DNA of 64,000 nt from Parabacteroides sp. (GTDB lineage Bacteria > Bacteroidota > Bacteroidia > Bacteroidales > Tannerellaceae). Numbering within the stretch: the first letter of the stretch is position 1; each line of letters begins with the position of its first letter. The DNA lies in assembly GCA_017481945.1 (NCBI GenBank), contig JAFUOJ010000014.1, positions 1 through 64,000 on the forward strand, in the 5' to 3' direction. Positions 1-8,221 of the stretch are shown piece by piece. The notes under the pieces were generated by a model. That model searched no databases and was not told the DNA's origin. It saw nothing but the letters and a program-made list of their open reading frames with translations. Made by a program: the position numbers and the translations under genes.

Positions 1-78
1 CATTCCGAACAGAGAAGTTAAGCCCAACCGCGCCGATGGTACTGCGTAAAAGTGGGAGAGTAGGTAGCCGCCGTTTTC
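1..78 (+). rRNA. rrf: 5S ribosomal RNA, 3' part (cut by window edge)
   Basis: The first bases match the conserved 3' two thirds of bacterial 5S rRNA: the CCGAACAGAGAAGTTAAGC core of loop B/helix III, then GCCGATGGTACTG and GTGGGAGAGTAGG of helices IV and V. The 5' part, including the first arm of helix I, lies outside the window, so an rRNA operon ends here. The exact 3' end is estimated from the closing helix I sequence. Confidence 0.93.
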
Positions 79-100
79 GAGAAAGACGAAAGAAGAGAAG

Positions 101-139
101 AAGGAGTTAGTCAAACATAATGACTGACTCCTTTTTTTG
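101..139 (+). terminator. Rho-independent terminator of the rRNA operon
   Basis: AAGGAGTTAGTCA at 101-113 pairs with TGACTGACTCCTT at 121-133, with one bulge, around a short A-rich loop. It is followed by a run of T to 138. It sits about 20 bases after the 5S rRNA and fits as the end of the rRNA transcript. Confidence 0.8.
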
Positions 140-240
140 TGGATGAGAGTGAGTGTGAGAATTGTCGAAAAGTTTTAGAGAATATTTTTACTGATTGATT
201 GGAGTTTTTTAATAAGATAATTATCTTCGTCGCTAAATAA

Positions 241-1143
241 ATGAAGGTAAATTTTGTATTTATGGTGAAAATATTGAGTTATATATTGGTTGGTATAAAT
301 TGTATAGCAAGTTCTGTTATGGCACAAGATAATCCTATTTTTTTATTTCCTAAAGGAGTTCCGGGCGAGACTGTAAAATTAGTAGAAAAAGGTGGTACAG
401 ATGGAGGTAAAGTTGGTGGTGAAACCGTTTTACGTATAACGAACGTAAGCGAGTCTACTATTACTATTTATCCTGCACCGGAAGAGGTTGCTACAGGTGC
501 TGCTATGGTTGTTTGTCCAGGTGGAGGATATAATATTTTGGCTTATGATTTAGAGGGTACAGAAATTTGTGAATGGTTAAATAGTTTAGGAGTTACAGCG
601 GTGTTGTTAAAATATCGAGTACCTCGTCGTGATGGTTTAGCAAAGCATGAAGCTCCTTTACAAGATGTCCAGCGAGCTATAGGATATGTACGTGCTCATG
701 CTGAAGATATGAATTTAGATCCTCAACGTATTGGGATTATGGGGTTTTCTGCTGGTGCTCATTTATCTGCTATGGCTAGTAATACTTTTGAAAAGCGAAC
801 CTACCCAGAGATAGATGCGATGGATAAAGTTAGTTGCCGTCCTGATTTTTGTTTATTGGTTTATCCAGCCTATTTGGATGGTGAAAAATTTCAGTTAGCT
901 TCAGAAATAAAAGTATCTTCTAATACACCTCCAACATTACTGATTCAGGCTGAAGATGATAAGTCTTATATTAATAGTAGTCTTTTTTATTATTATGCAT
1001 TAAAAGAAGCAGGAGTTCCAGCTTGGATGCATTTGTATAGTACAGGTGGTCATGGTTATGGTTTGAGAGATACGGGGGCTTCTGTAAATGAGTGGCCAGA
1101 TAGGGTTGAAGACTGGTTTCGTGAAATAGGTATAATAGAATAA
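241..1143 (+). CDS. Secreted alpha/beta hydrolase, esterase type
   Basis: 300-residue alpha/beta hydrolase of the BD-FAE/acetyl-esterase type, expected to cleave an ester, possibly an acetylated sugar. A signal peptide covers about residues 1-28, ending near VMAQ, so the enzyme should be periplasmic or exported. The oxyanion-hole loop CPGGGY is near 92-97, the nucleophile elbow GFSAG has Ser170, the acid is in AEDD (239-240) and the histidine in GGHGYG is near 271, so the triad is complete. It stands alone between the rRNA terminator and the ssrA promoter. The AT-rich sequence before the ATG has no clear Shine-Dalgarno, as is common in Bacteroidetes. The substrate cannot be read from sequence. 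Confidence 0.88.
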   Translation: MKVNFVFMVKILSYILVGINCIASSVMAQDNPIFLFPKGVPGETVKLVEKGGTDGGKVGGETVLRITNVSESTITIYPAPEEVATGAAMVVCPGGGYNILAYDLEGTEICEWLNSLGVTAVLLKYRVPRRDGLAKHEAPLQDVQRAIGYVRAHAEDMNLDPQRIGIMGFSAGAHLSAMASNTFEKRTYPEIDAMDKVSCRPDFCLLVYPAYLDGEKFQLASEIKVSSNTPPTLLIQAEDDKSYINSSLFYYYALKEAGVPAWMHLYSTGGHGYGLRDTGASVNEWPDRVEDWFREIGIIE

Positions 1144-1164
1144 GTTTGTTAAGAGTAGAAATAA

Positions 1165-1198
1165 TTTTTGCTTAGTTCAGAAATAAGTACTATTTTTG
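1165..1198 (+). promoter_or_regulatory. Promoter of ssrA (Bacteroidetes -33/-7 type)
   Basis: TTTTTG at 1165-1170 fits the -33 TTTG element and TATTTTTG at 1191-1198 is an exact TAnnTTTG -7 element, with a 20-base spacer. Transcription would start near 1205, leaving about 30 bases of leader to be removed by RNase P before the mature tmRNA end. Confidence 0.65.
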
Positions 1199-1234
1199 TT
1201 CCCATTAGAATAATTTCTACAAGTTCAAGACAAC

Positions 1235-1632
1235 GGGGCTGACCGGTTTTGACAGCGGGTAGAAGTGATTTGTAAGCATGTAGTGCGTGGTCGGCTTGCA
1301 CTTTAATCTCAGACGGCAAACAATTAACTGGCGAAAACAATTACGCTCTCGCTGCTTAATCGAAGAATAGTAGATTGAAGCTTAATCCCTGCAAAAGTTG
1401 CGGGGACGTGACATCACCCGGATGCTGTTGCTCCGAAGCGTTCCGATCAGGTGGTGCAGCAATATCGGAGATAGTTTAAAGTAAGCTTCGGACTTTAGAT
1501 GAAATTTTAGAGGATAAGGTTCAAGTGGGTGGCTTCGGTCTTGCTTGTGCCCGACAATCGAAGGCGAAGATAAACATGTAGAAAGCAGATTAGTTCCTCG
1601 TTTGGACGAGAGTTCGAATCTCTCCAGCTCCA
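1235..1632 (+). ncRNA. ssrA: Transfer-messenger RNA (tmRNA)
   Basis: tmRNA rescues ribosomes stalled on broken messages and tags the nascent chain for proteolysis. The 5' end GGGGCTG pairs over seven positions with CAGCTCC at 1625-1631 to make the alanine-type acceptor stem. The 3' part carries the T-arm GAGTTCGAATCTC. The tag frame reads GENNYALAA and ends at TAA (1341-1370 region), with GGC as the likely resume codon. CCA is not encoded after the discriminator A at 1632, so it must be added enzymatically. About 398 nt is normal for the group. Several open frames run through the gene on both strands and are not genes. Confidence 0.96.
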
Positions 1633-1634
1633 CG

Positions 1635-1663
1635 AATCCGACAATAAATGTCGGATTTTTTTT
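1635..1663 (+). terminator. Terminator of ssrA
   Basis: AATCCGACA (1635-1643) and TGTCGGATT (1649-1657) form a perfect 9-bp stem with a five-base loop, followed by a T run to 1663, directly after the tmRNA 3' end. Confidence 0.88.
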
Positions 1664-1676
1664 ATGTAGATATAAT

Positions 1677-1750
1677 AAGTATAATTTATACTTGAGTTTC
1701 CTTGTCGATATTAATTATATATACTACTTTTGTAAGTATAATTTGTACTT
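1677..1750 (+). promoter_or_regulatory. Twin palindromic operators bracketing a promoter
   Basis: AAGTATAATTTATACTT at 1677-1693 is a perfect 17-base palindrome. A copy with one changed base, AAGTATAATTTGTACTT, lies at 1734-1750. Between them are a -33-like CCTTG (1700-1704) and an exact -7 element TACTTTTG (1725-1732), with a 20-base spacer. The second palindrome would cover the transcription start near 1740. Two like operators around one promoter is the usual layout for repression by a dimeric regulator, perhaps with looping. No obvious DNA-binding regulator is encoded in the operon, so the regulator is unknown. Confidence 0.6.
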
Positions 1751-1757
1751 GTGTATT

Positions 1758-2318
1758 ATGAAAGTAAAATTTAAAGAGATCGCATTGATGTTGTCAGGTG
1801 TTTATATGAAAACAGATCCTTCTGGGGATATTGGATATTGGCAAATTAAAGATGTGAGTAAAGAAAATGGGTTTAATTATGAACAATTATCGATGGTTGT
1901 TGATAATGGGAAGATTTCAAATTATCTTTTAAGACCTGGTGATTTGTTATTTTCTTCAAAAGGACTTTCTAACTATTGTGTAATGTATCATGGAGAAGGA
2001 GGAAAAACAATGGCTTCCTCTTCGTTTATATTAATACGATTGAAAGATCTTAATCATGTTTTACCTGAGTTCATTTGTTATTATTTGAATTCTTTGTCTG
2101 TTTTGGATAAGTTAAGATCTGCTGCTGTTGGTACTACAATTCAGATAATACCTCAATCTGTTTTGGGTGAATTAGAATTGACTATTCCTTCTATTGAAGT
2201 GCAGCAGATATTTATAGAAATAGAACGATTGCAAAAAAGATCGGAATTGGTTTATTCTGAAATGATATACAAAAAGAAAATATTATTGGATCATTTATTA
2301 ATGGAGATAGTAGAATGA
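1758..2318 (+). CDS. Half-size type I R-M specificity (HsdS-like) protein
   Basis: 186-residue protein resembling one target-recognition domain plus one conserved helix of HsdS, the DNA-recognition subunit of type I restriction-modification. Features are the YWQIKDVS start of the domain, LRPGDLLFSSKG near the middle, the TIPSIEVQQIF tail motif, and a final helix rich in Lys/Glu. Classical HsdS has two such halves (about 400 residues), so this would act as a dimer or as a stand-alone DNA binder. The frame is open further upstream into ssrA, but the start here follows the promoter by about 20 bases and opens the conserved region. The stop overlaps the next start (ATGA at 2315-2318), indicating translational coupling. 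Confidence 0.78.
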   Translation: MKVKFKEIALMLSGVYMKTDPSGDIGYWQIKDVSKENGFNYEQLSMVVDNGKISNYLLRPGDLLFSSKGLSNYCVMYHGEGGKTMASSSFILIRLKDLNHVLPEFICYYLNSLSVLDKLRSAAVGTTIQIIPQSVLGELELTIPSIEVQQIFIEIERLQKRSELVYSEMIYKKKILLDHLLMEIVE

Positions 2319-3784
2319 AACCAAATGTTACAGATATAGTAGAAGTTGCTCGAAATATTTTTGGAGGAATATTATCTCCATTCCAATATAAAGATTATGT
2401 ATTTTCTGTACTTTTCTTAAAATATGTAACAGAAAAGGGTAAATATGATTCTTCATGGAGAGATATTGTTATTACCGAAGAAATAACTTTTGATTATTTG
2501 TGGGGAAAAAGGAAGTCAGATAATTTAGGTTATTTAATGAATAATGTTTTTTCTCAGTTGAAAGAACTAAATCAGATGGCAAAAGATCCATTTTTTAGTA
2601 ATACTGATTTTGAAAGTTCTACTTTGGGAACGCTTACAGAGAGAAATCGTCGTTTGTATCATTTGATATTGTTTTTTCATGAATTAATATTTGTGGATGA
2701 CTGGGGAGATACTGTTGATATTAGTGGCTTATTTCTGAATCTGCTAGACGTCTTTGCTAATGAAGTATCAAAAAATACTAATGGATTTTATACACCTCAA
2801 GATATTGTAACATTAATGGTACAGTTAACAGATGGAGACTCTAATATGACCGTGTGTGATCCTACTTGCGGCACAGCTTCTTTATTAATAGGATTAGGAA
2901 AAAATTTAAAATGTAATGGTATGAATTTATATGGACAAGAGATAGTTCGTTCTACTTGTTCTATTGCCTCAATGAATTTATTGCTAAACGGTTTTAGAAA
3001 TTATAATTTGTGTTGGGGGGATACCATACGGAATCCAATGACACAAGATGAAAATAGATTATTACAATTTGATAGAGTTGTTTCTGTTCTTCCTTTCGGC
3101 TTGACTAAGTGGGGTGCCGAAGATATTTGTAGTACATTTGATAGTCGGTTTATTTATGGGATGCCTCCAAAAAGTAGAGGTGATTGGGCTTTTATTAGCC
3201 ATATGTTGGCTATTGCTAAAGAAGATACAGGGAAAGTTATTGTTGTTGTTCCTGCAGGTGCTTTGTTTCGTCGTTCTTCGGAAGAAAAGATTCGAAGACG
3301 AGTGGTGGAAAATAATTTATTGGAAGCTGTAATCGCTTTACCTGAAAATCTATTTTATGGAACAACTGTTGCAACTGCTATTCTTATATTTAATAAAAGA
3401 AAGGAACATTCTCACTCTTTGTTTATTGATGCTCGCCAAGATTTTGAAAAATTAAAAAAGAGAAATCGGTTGTCATTAGATACGATTCATCATATTGTTT
3501 CTGTATATAATTTATTCTTAAATACTCCAGAGTTTACCGGTGTATTAGAAAATCAATACGCTTATGTATCAACGATAGATGAAATTTTAGAGAAGAAGGC
3601 AACTTTTCTTATTTCTGAGTATGTCAAAAAAGAGAAAGTTAAACCTGTTATAGATGTTCCTCGTTTAAAATCTGAAATTAGTTCTTTAGAAACTGAGTTT
3701 TTTAAGATTAATAGGCAAATAGAATCCTATTATTTACAACTTGAGAAAATACAAGAAAATCATAAAGGAGGTAATTATGAATAG
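2315..3784 (+). CDS. HsdM-like N6-adenine methyltransferase homologue with degraded catalytic motif
   Basis: 489 residues with the plan of type I methylase subunits: an N-terminal helical domain (about 10-130), FYTPQDIV near 158, the SAM-binding motif I DPTCGTAS (182-189), and the conserved PAGALFRR and ALPENLFYGT segments. The catalytic motif IV, normally NPPF, reads VLPF (258-261), so the Asn and first Pro are lost; methyl transfer is therefore doubtful although the fold looks intact. The C-terminus is a coiled-coil-like stretch. It is coupled to the HsdS-like gene upstream and overlaps the next gene by 8 bases. No HsdR lies nearby. It could be a SAM-binding DNA-complex protein rather than a modification enzyme. 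Confidence 0.8.
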   Translation: MKPNVTDIVEVARNIFGGILSPFQYKDYVFSVLFLKYVTEKGKYDSSWRDIVITEEITFDYLWGKRKSDNLGYLMNNVFSQLKELNQMAKDPFFSNTDFESSTLGTLTERNRRLYHLILFFHELIFVDDWGDTVDISGLFLNLLDVFANEVSKNTNGFYTPQDIVTLMVQLTDGDSNMTVCDPTCGTASLLIGLGKNLKCNGMNLYGQEIVRSTCSIASMNLLLNGFRNYNLCWGDTIRNPMTQDENRLLQFDRVVSVLPFGLTKWGAEDICSTFDSRFIYGMPPKSRGDWAFISHMLAIAKEDTGKVIVVVPAGALFRRSSEEKIRRRVVENNLLEAVIALPENLFYGTTVATAILIFNKRKEHSHSLFIDARQDFEKLKKRNRLSLDTIHHIVSVYNLFLNTPEFTGVLENQYAYVSTIDEILEKKATFLISEYVKKEKVKPVIDVPRLKSEISSLETEFFKINRQIESYYLQLEKIQENHKGGNYE

Positions 3785-4271
3785 TACAAAAAGTGTTTAT
3801 ATAACGATTATAATAGGATTAGCAGGACTTCTATTAACTGCTTATCAGATTTTTTCAAAAGAAGAGACGCTAATTGAAATAGAATGTAAAAAGACTTTAT
3901 TAACTCAGTATCCTGATATTCCTGGGTTAAGTGCCCATTTACAATTCCAAGATTCTATATTACTGACTAATTTGTGGAAGTTATATTATACTTTTCGAAA
4001 TGTAGGTGATAAGAATATAATAGGAGAGGGAGTTAATACCTCTCTTATAGGTAAGGGATTACCTATTTATTTTGAAAATGTGAAGAATGTTGTTGCTATT
4101 TTTTCGAAAAATGACATTGCGGTGGAGGATGAATCTGTACTCTATTTTAAACAATGGAAACCAGGAGAACTTATTATCATAGAAGCTTATGTCGAAAGTA
4201 CGGGCGTTGAGCCTGCTTTATGCATAGATAAAAGAGATATTGTGGACGCTGAGATTTCTCTTTTGGAATAA
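3777..4271 (+). CDS. Small membrane-anchored protein of unknown function
   Basis: 164 residues, not recognised. One hydrophobic helix at about residues 8-24 (ITIIIGLAGLLLTAYQIF) should anchor it in the inner membrane, with the remaining 140 residues forming a soluble, probably beta-rich domain. The start at 3777 is supported by a strong Shine-Dalgarno AAAGGAGG (3764-3771), unusual in this genome, and overlaps the end of the HsdM-like gene. It is the third gene of the operon and so probably works with that pair. It ends with the window's last AT-rich stretch before the TPR gene. Confidence 0.7.
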   Translation: MNSTKSVYITIIIGLAGLLLTAYQIFSKEETLIEIECKKTLLTQYPDIPGLSAHLQFQDSILLTNLWKLYYTFRNVGDKNIIGEGVNTSLIGKGLPIYFENVKNVVAIFSKNDIAVEDESVLYFKQWKPGELIIIEAYVESTGVEPALCIDKRDIVDAEISLLE

Positions 4272-4273
4272 TC

Positions 4274-4291
4274 TATACAGATTTATCTGTA
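4274..4291 (+). other. Perfect hairpin after the HsdS/HsdM-like operon
   Basis: ATACAGAT and ATCTGTAT form an 8-bp perfect stem with a TT loop, directly behind the stop codon. No T run follows, so it is a weak terminator candidate or an RNA-stabilising 3' end. Confidence 0.35.
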
Positions 4292-4323
4292 TGAGTCAGA
4301 GGTTATCTGCCATTTTATTCTTC

Positions 4324-4359
4324 TATTTGTAGGCTACTTCAAAATAATTCTTACCTTTG
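4324..4359 (+). promoter_or_regulatory. Promoter of the TPR-nfeD-floA operon
   Basis: TATTTG at 4324-4329 and an exact TAnnTTTG element TACCTTTG at 4352-4359, spaced by 22 bases, about 30 bases before the start codon. Confidence 0.55.
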
Positions 4360-4387
4360 AGACTATATTTTATAGATAAAGAAAAGA

Positions 4388-5839
4388 ATGACAATGAAGT
4401 GGTTTTCTAATAAACTGTTTTATACGATAGGTATCGCTTTGCTATGTGGAGGGCTTCATGCGCAAAGTTTGGCCGAAGCCAAGAAAATGTATAATGAGGG
4501 GAAATATGCAGACGCAAAACCTGCTTTTGAGAAGTTGGTAAAACAGTCTCCGAGTAATCCTTCTTATAATCAATGGTATGGTGTTTGTTGTTATGAAACG
4601 GGAGATTTGATCGGAGCTGAAAAACACCTAAAGGTAGCACTGAAGCGAAAGGTAATGGACGCTTATCGTTATATGGCTAATGTTTACTATAAAACGTACC
4701 GTTTTGATTTAGCCAGTGAAACCTTAGAGGAATACATTGAACTCTTAGAAAAGAAAAAACAGGATACTGAAATTGCTGAAGCACAATTGGAATTAGCTAA
4801 TGAAGCTCAGCGTATGGTAGAAAAAGTCGAAGATATTCAAATCATTGATAGTGTCGTGGTGGATAAAGCGAATATGCTTTCAGCGTATCTTTTAAGCGAA
4901 GAAAGTGGTACTTTAGACTCTTATAAACACTTCTTTCAGACTAATGAACCTATTGTTTCTACCGTTTATAGAAATCAAAAAGGGGATAAAATATATTATG
5001 CCCATCCAAATGAAGAGGAACAGCCACAATATCGATTATTCACCCAGTCCATGTTAATGGATAAATGGGGAGATGAGAAACAGTTGGTGATGAATTCTGA
5101 AAATCAGGGAGATGAAAATTTCCCATTTGTCCTTTCAGATGGAGCAACGATGTACTACGCAACGAAAGGAAGTGGTTCAATTGGAGGATATGATCTCTTT
5201 GTAACACGCTATAATATTAATACCGATACTTATTTGGCTCCAGAGCAGTTAGGTATGCCTTTCAATTCGCCTTATAATGATTATATGATTGTTTTTGATG
5301 AAGTGAAAGGTTTAGGCTGGTTTGTTTCAGACCGTTTCCAGCCTGAAGGAAAAGTTTGTGTTTATCTTTTCATTCCAAATCCAGATCATAAACGAGTAGA
5401 GACGGAAGAATTAGCAGAGAAACAAGCGCGTGCAGCGATTGCTTCAATTCGAGATTCTTGGAAAGAGGGTAGTAATTATGCGGACTTAGTTGCACTTTCT
5501 CATAAAGCAATTCCGTATGGTGAAGTGAAGATTGAAAAAGACTTTGAGTTTATTATAGGTCATGATTTAGTTTACTATAAATGGGAAGAAATCAACAGTC
5601 CGGAAGCTAAAAGCTATTACGAGAAAGTGGTCTCTTTAAATAAGCAGATTCAAGATTTAAAAGAGAAGCTAAGTGATTTGCGTACTTCTTATGTACAAGG
5701 GAATACGGCTCGTAAAGAACAGTTGAAACCAACTATTCTACAGGCAGAAGCACAATTAGACGCATTGTTGGCTCAGCCTGTAGAAATGGAAAAGAAAGCG
5801 CGTAACGCTGAAGTAAACTATTTTAAGAAGAAACACTAA
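4388..5839 (+). CDS. Exported TPR and PD40-like repeat protein
   Basis: 483 residues with a signal peptide (about 1-27, ending near LHAQ). TPR-like helices follow at about 30-150 (AKKMYNEGKYADAKPAFEK is a typical TPR helix pair). Next comes a region at about 180-340 resembling PD40/WD40-like blades, with YYATKGSGSIGGYDLF and VSDR typical of the family, and then a C-terminal coiled coil rich in Lys, Gln and Glu. It resembles the front part of PorE-type periplasmic proteins but has no OmpA domain. It leads the nfeD-floA operon (11-base gap to nfeD), suggesting an envelope scaffold role linked to flotillin microdomains; that link is inference. A second ATG lies two codons in. Confidence 0.75.
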   Translation: MTMKWFSNKLFYTIGIALLCGGLHAQSLAEAKKMYNEGKYADAKPAFEKLVKQSPSNPSYNQWYGVCCYETGDLIGAEKHLKVALKRKVMDAYRYMANVYYKTYRFDLASETLEEYIELLEKKKQDTEIAEAQLELANEAQRMVEKVEDIQIIDSVVVDKANMLSAYLLSEESGTLDSYKHFFQTNEPIVSTVYRNQKGDKIYYAHPNEEEQPQYRLFTQSMLMDKWGDEKQLVMNSENQGDENFPFVLSDGATMYYATKGSGSIGGYDLFVTRYNINTDTYLAPEQLGMPFNSPYNDYMIVFDEVKGLGWFVSDRFQPEGKVCVYLFIPNPDHKRVETEELAEKQARAAIASIRDSWKEGSNYADLVALSHKAIPYGEVKIEKDFEFIIGHDLVYYKWEEINSPEAKSYYEKVVSLNKQIQDLKEKLSDLRTSYVQGNTARKEQLKPTILQAEAQLDALLAQPVEMEKKARNAEVNYFKKKH

Positions 5840-5850
5840 ATGAAGACTTT

Positions 5851-6333
5851 ATGGTATTCGAAACGTTTATTATAGTTTGTCTAATGTTCCTTGCAATTGG
5901 ACTGTTATTAATGGAAATATTCCTTTTGCCAGGTATTTCAGTCGCGGGGATAGGTGGATTTATTTTTGCCGTTGGTGGTTTAGTGTATGCCTATTCGATT
6001 AGTTCTTTTGTGGGGCATGTGACACTTGGCGTTTCAATTGTGGTATTTGTTATCGCTTTTGCTTGGTTATTACGTTCAAACTCTTTTAATCGGGTAGCTT
6101 TGAAAGCCGATGTAGATTCTAAGTTAGTTTCCAGTCGGGATTTAGGAATCCAACCGGGAGATACTGGTATTACTCTTTCTCGTTTTGCTCCTATAGGAAA
6201 AGCTTGTATTAAGGATATTACTGTAGAAGCGAAGTCTTTAGACGAATTGATTGATGAAAATACACCTATTCGAGTGATTCGGGTAGATGGTTACAATATC
6301 ATTGTTGAAAAAGAAATAAATGTACAAAGTTAA
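5851..6333 (+). CDS. NfeD family membrane protein
   Basis: 160 residues: an N-terminal hydrophobic helix pair and a third helix (about 1-75, with the LLPGISVAGIGGFIF signature of NfeD membrane domains), then a C-terminal OB-fold-like beta domain (about 95-160) with PGDTGITLSRFAPIGKA. This is the short NfeD form without the serine-protease domain. NfeD proteins partner with flotillin/stomatin proteins, and floA follows after 12 bases. Confidence 0.88.
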   Translation: MVFETFIIVCLMFLAIGLLLMEIFLLPGISVAGIGGFIFAVGGLVYAYSISSFVGHVTLGVSIVVFVIAFAWLLRSNSFNRVALKADVDSKLVSSRDLGIQPGDTGITLSRFAPIGKACIKDITVEAKSLDELIDENTPIRVIRVDGYNIIVEKEINVQS

Positions 6334-6345
6334 TTTAGAATAAGT

Positions 6346-7338
6346 ATGGAAGTAACAGTTATGCCTATTGCCCTATTGGGTGCAGCGGTACTGCTGCTGG
6401 TGATTTTCTTTTATTATGTGCCGTTCTTACTATGGATATCGGCAAAAGTCTCTGGGGTAAACATTTCTTTGATACAGCTTTTCCTTATGCGTATCCGAAA
6501 TGTTCCACCTTATATTATCACTCGTGCAATGATTGAAGCACATAAAGCCGGTTTGAAAATGCTGACACGCGATGAATTGGAAGCACACTATCTGGCTGGA
6601 GGGCATGTTGAGAAGGTGGTACATGCGTTGGTATCTGCTTCCAAAGCTAATATAGATTTGCCGTTCCAGATGGCAACAGCGATTGATTTGGCTGGGCGTG
6701 ATGTATTTGAAGCTGTACAGATGTCTGTGAATCCTAAAGTAATTGATACCCCACCGGTAACTGCGGTTGCAAAAGATGGTATTCAGTTGATTGCTAAAGC
6801 TCGTGTAACTGTTCGTGCTAATATCAAACAGTTAGTCGGAGGTGCTGGGGAAGAGACAATTTTGGCTCGTGTTGGCGAAGGGATAGTTTCTTCCATCGGT
6901 TCATCAGAGAATCATAAGAGCGTATTGGAAAATCCGGATTCAATCTCTAAGTTAGTGCTTCGTAAAGGGTTGGACGCTGGTACTGCATTTGAAATCTTGT
7001 CTATTGATATTGCAGATATTGATATAGGTAAGAATATCGGTGCTTATTTACAGATGGACCAGGCACAAGCAGACAAAAACATTGCACAGGCAAAAGCAGA
7101 GGAACGCCGCGCAATGGCAGTAGCTGTTGAACAAGAAATGAAAGCAAAAGCTCAGGAGGCTCGTGCGAAAGTAATTGAAGCAGAAGCAGAAGTACCTAAA
7201 GCAATGGCAGAGGCTTTCCGTAGTGGTAATTTGGGAATCATGGACTATTATAAGATGAAGAATATAGAGGCGGATACCAGTATGCGTGAAGCAATCGCTA
7301 AACCGACTGTTACTCCTTCTAAACCTTTAAAAGAGTAA
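6346..7338 (+). CDS. floA: Flotillin-like protein FloA
   Basis: 330 residues, normal for the FloA (UPF0365) family. A short N-terminal hydrophobic hairpin (about 7-35) inserts in the inner membrane, an SPFH-like domain covers about 45-200, and the C-terminal part holds the [26 protein letters not shown]-type heptad-rich helix that drives oligomerisation. FloA organises functional membrane microdomains. It lies directly behind nfeD, its usual partner, and 6 bases before the nucleoside phosphorylase gene, so all four genes may be cotranscribed. MPIALLG six codons in is an alternative start. Confidence 0.93.
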   Translation: MEVTVMPIALLGAAVLLLVIFFYYVPFLLWISAKVSGVNISLIQLFLMRIRNVPPYIITRAMIEAHKAGLKMLTRDELEAHYLAGGHVEKVVHALVSASKANIDLPFQMATAIDLAGRDVFEAVQMSVNPKVIDTPPVTAVAKDGIQLIAKARVTVRANIKQLVGGAGEETILARVGEGIVSSIGSSENHKSVLENPDSISKLVLRKGLDAGTAFEILSIDIADIDIGKNIGAYLQMDQAQADKNIAQAKAEERRAMAVAVEQEMKAKAQEARAKVIEAEAEVPKAMAEAFRSGNLGIMDYYKMKNIEADTSMREAIAKPTVTPSKPLKE

Positions 7339-7344
7339 AGTAAT

Positions 7345-8208
7345 ATGCTTGACCCTTCTGAACTAATTATTAATGCAGATGGAAGTTGTTTCCATCTGCA
7401 TTTGAAGCCGGAGCAGCTGGCAGATAGAGTACTGTTAGTTGGTGATCCGGCACGTGTAGACGCAATCGCGTCTTATTTTGATAGTCGGGAGTGTGAGGTT
7501 TCGAACCGTGAGTTTCATACAATCACAGGAACTTACAAGGGGAAACGGATTACAGCGATTTCACATGGTATCGGAGGGGACAATATAGACATTGTACTAA
7601 ACGAGTTAGACGCATTGGCTAATATAGACTTCTCAACCCGTTCTATCAAACCTACTTTTCACCAACTAACATTAGTTCGCATAGGTACGTCCGGAGGATT
7701 ACAACCATCTGTTCCTATAGGTACCTACGTGGCTGCAGAGAGATCCATCGGCTTTGATGGGGTCATCTACTTCTATGCTGATACAGACAAAGTGCGTGAC
7801 TTTGCTTTTGAGGCAGAGCTACGCAAACAACTGCAATGGCAGATTGAGGGATTACAGCCTTATGTTGTTCCTGCTGATTCTGCTTTGGTAGAACAGATTA
7901 CACAAAAAGACATTGTCCGGGGTGTGACTATCGCAGCGAATGGTTTTTACGGGGTTCAAGGACGCCAGTTGCGTTTACCGTTGGCAGACCCGACGTTGAA
8001 CCAGAAGATTGAAGCGTTTGAGTATGAAGGTCATCAGATAACAAACTTTGAGATGGAAAGTGCCGCTTTGGCAGGATTGTCTGCTTTGATGGGACACCGG
8101 GCTATGACAGTTTGTTGTATCATTGCCGGACGTTTCAATAAAGAGATGAATACAGAATACAAAGGCTCTATCGAACATCTTATCCAGACTGTCTTAGAGC
8201 GTATTTGA
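7345..8208 (+). CDS. udp: Nucleoside phosphorylase, uridine phosphorylase type
   Basis: 287-residue PNP/UDP-family phosphorylase that splits a nucleoside with phosphate into base and ribose-1-phosphate. The phosphate-binding VGDPARV is near residue 31, RIGTSGGL is near 112, and the ribose/base-site motif NFEMESAA is near 231. The pattern fits uridine phosphorylase better than purine phosphorylases, but the substrate is not certain. It is the last gene of the floA run and converges on the pseudouridine synthase gene with 13 bases between them. Confidence 0.85.
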   Translation: MLDPSELIINADGSCFHLHLKPEQLADRVLLVGDPARVDAIASYFDSRECEVSNREFHTITGTYKGKRITAISHGIGGDNIDIVLNELDALANIDFSTRSIKPTFHQLTLVRIGTSGGLQPSVPIGTYVAAERSIGFDGVIYFYADTDKVRDFAFEAELRKQLQWQIEGLQPYVVPADSALVEQITQKDIVRGVTIAANGFYGVQGRQLRLPLADPTLNQKIEAFEYEGHQITNFEMESAALAGLSALMGHRAMTVCCIIAGRFNKEMNTEYKGSIEHLIQTVLERI

Positions 8209-8219
8209 TAGAACGCTCT
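8196..8219. terminator. Short hairpin between convergent genes
   Basis: AGAGCGT (8196-8202) pairs with ACGCTCT (8213-8219), spanning the stop codon of the phosphorylase gene. There is no long T run, so this is a weak candidate for a shared terminator. Confidence 0.3.
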
Positions 8220-8221
8220 GT

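Noticed and set aside
1149-1633. Minus-strand reading frames across the tmRNA region
   Set aside because: They are antisense shadows of ssrA; the sequence is explained by the tmRNA acceptor stem and tag frame.
1545-1757. Longer HsdS-like protein starting inside ssrA
   Set aside because: The extra 71 codons run through the tmRNA 3' end, its terminator and the operon promoter, and read as low-complexity translation. The start at 1758 follows the promoter.
1620-4390. Genomic island integrated at the 3' end of ssrA
   Set aside because: ssrA is a common integration site and the next genes are AT-rich, but there is no integrase gene and I find no repeat of the tmRNA 3' end downstream of the operon.
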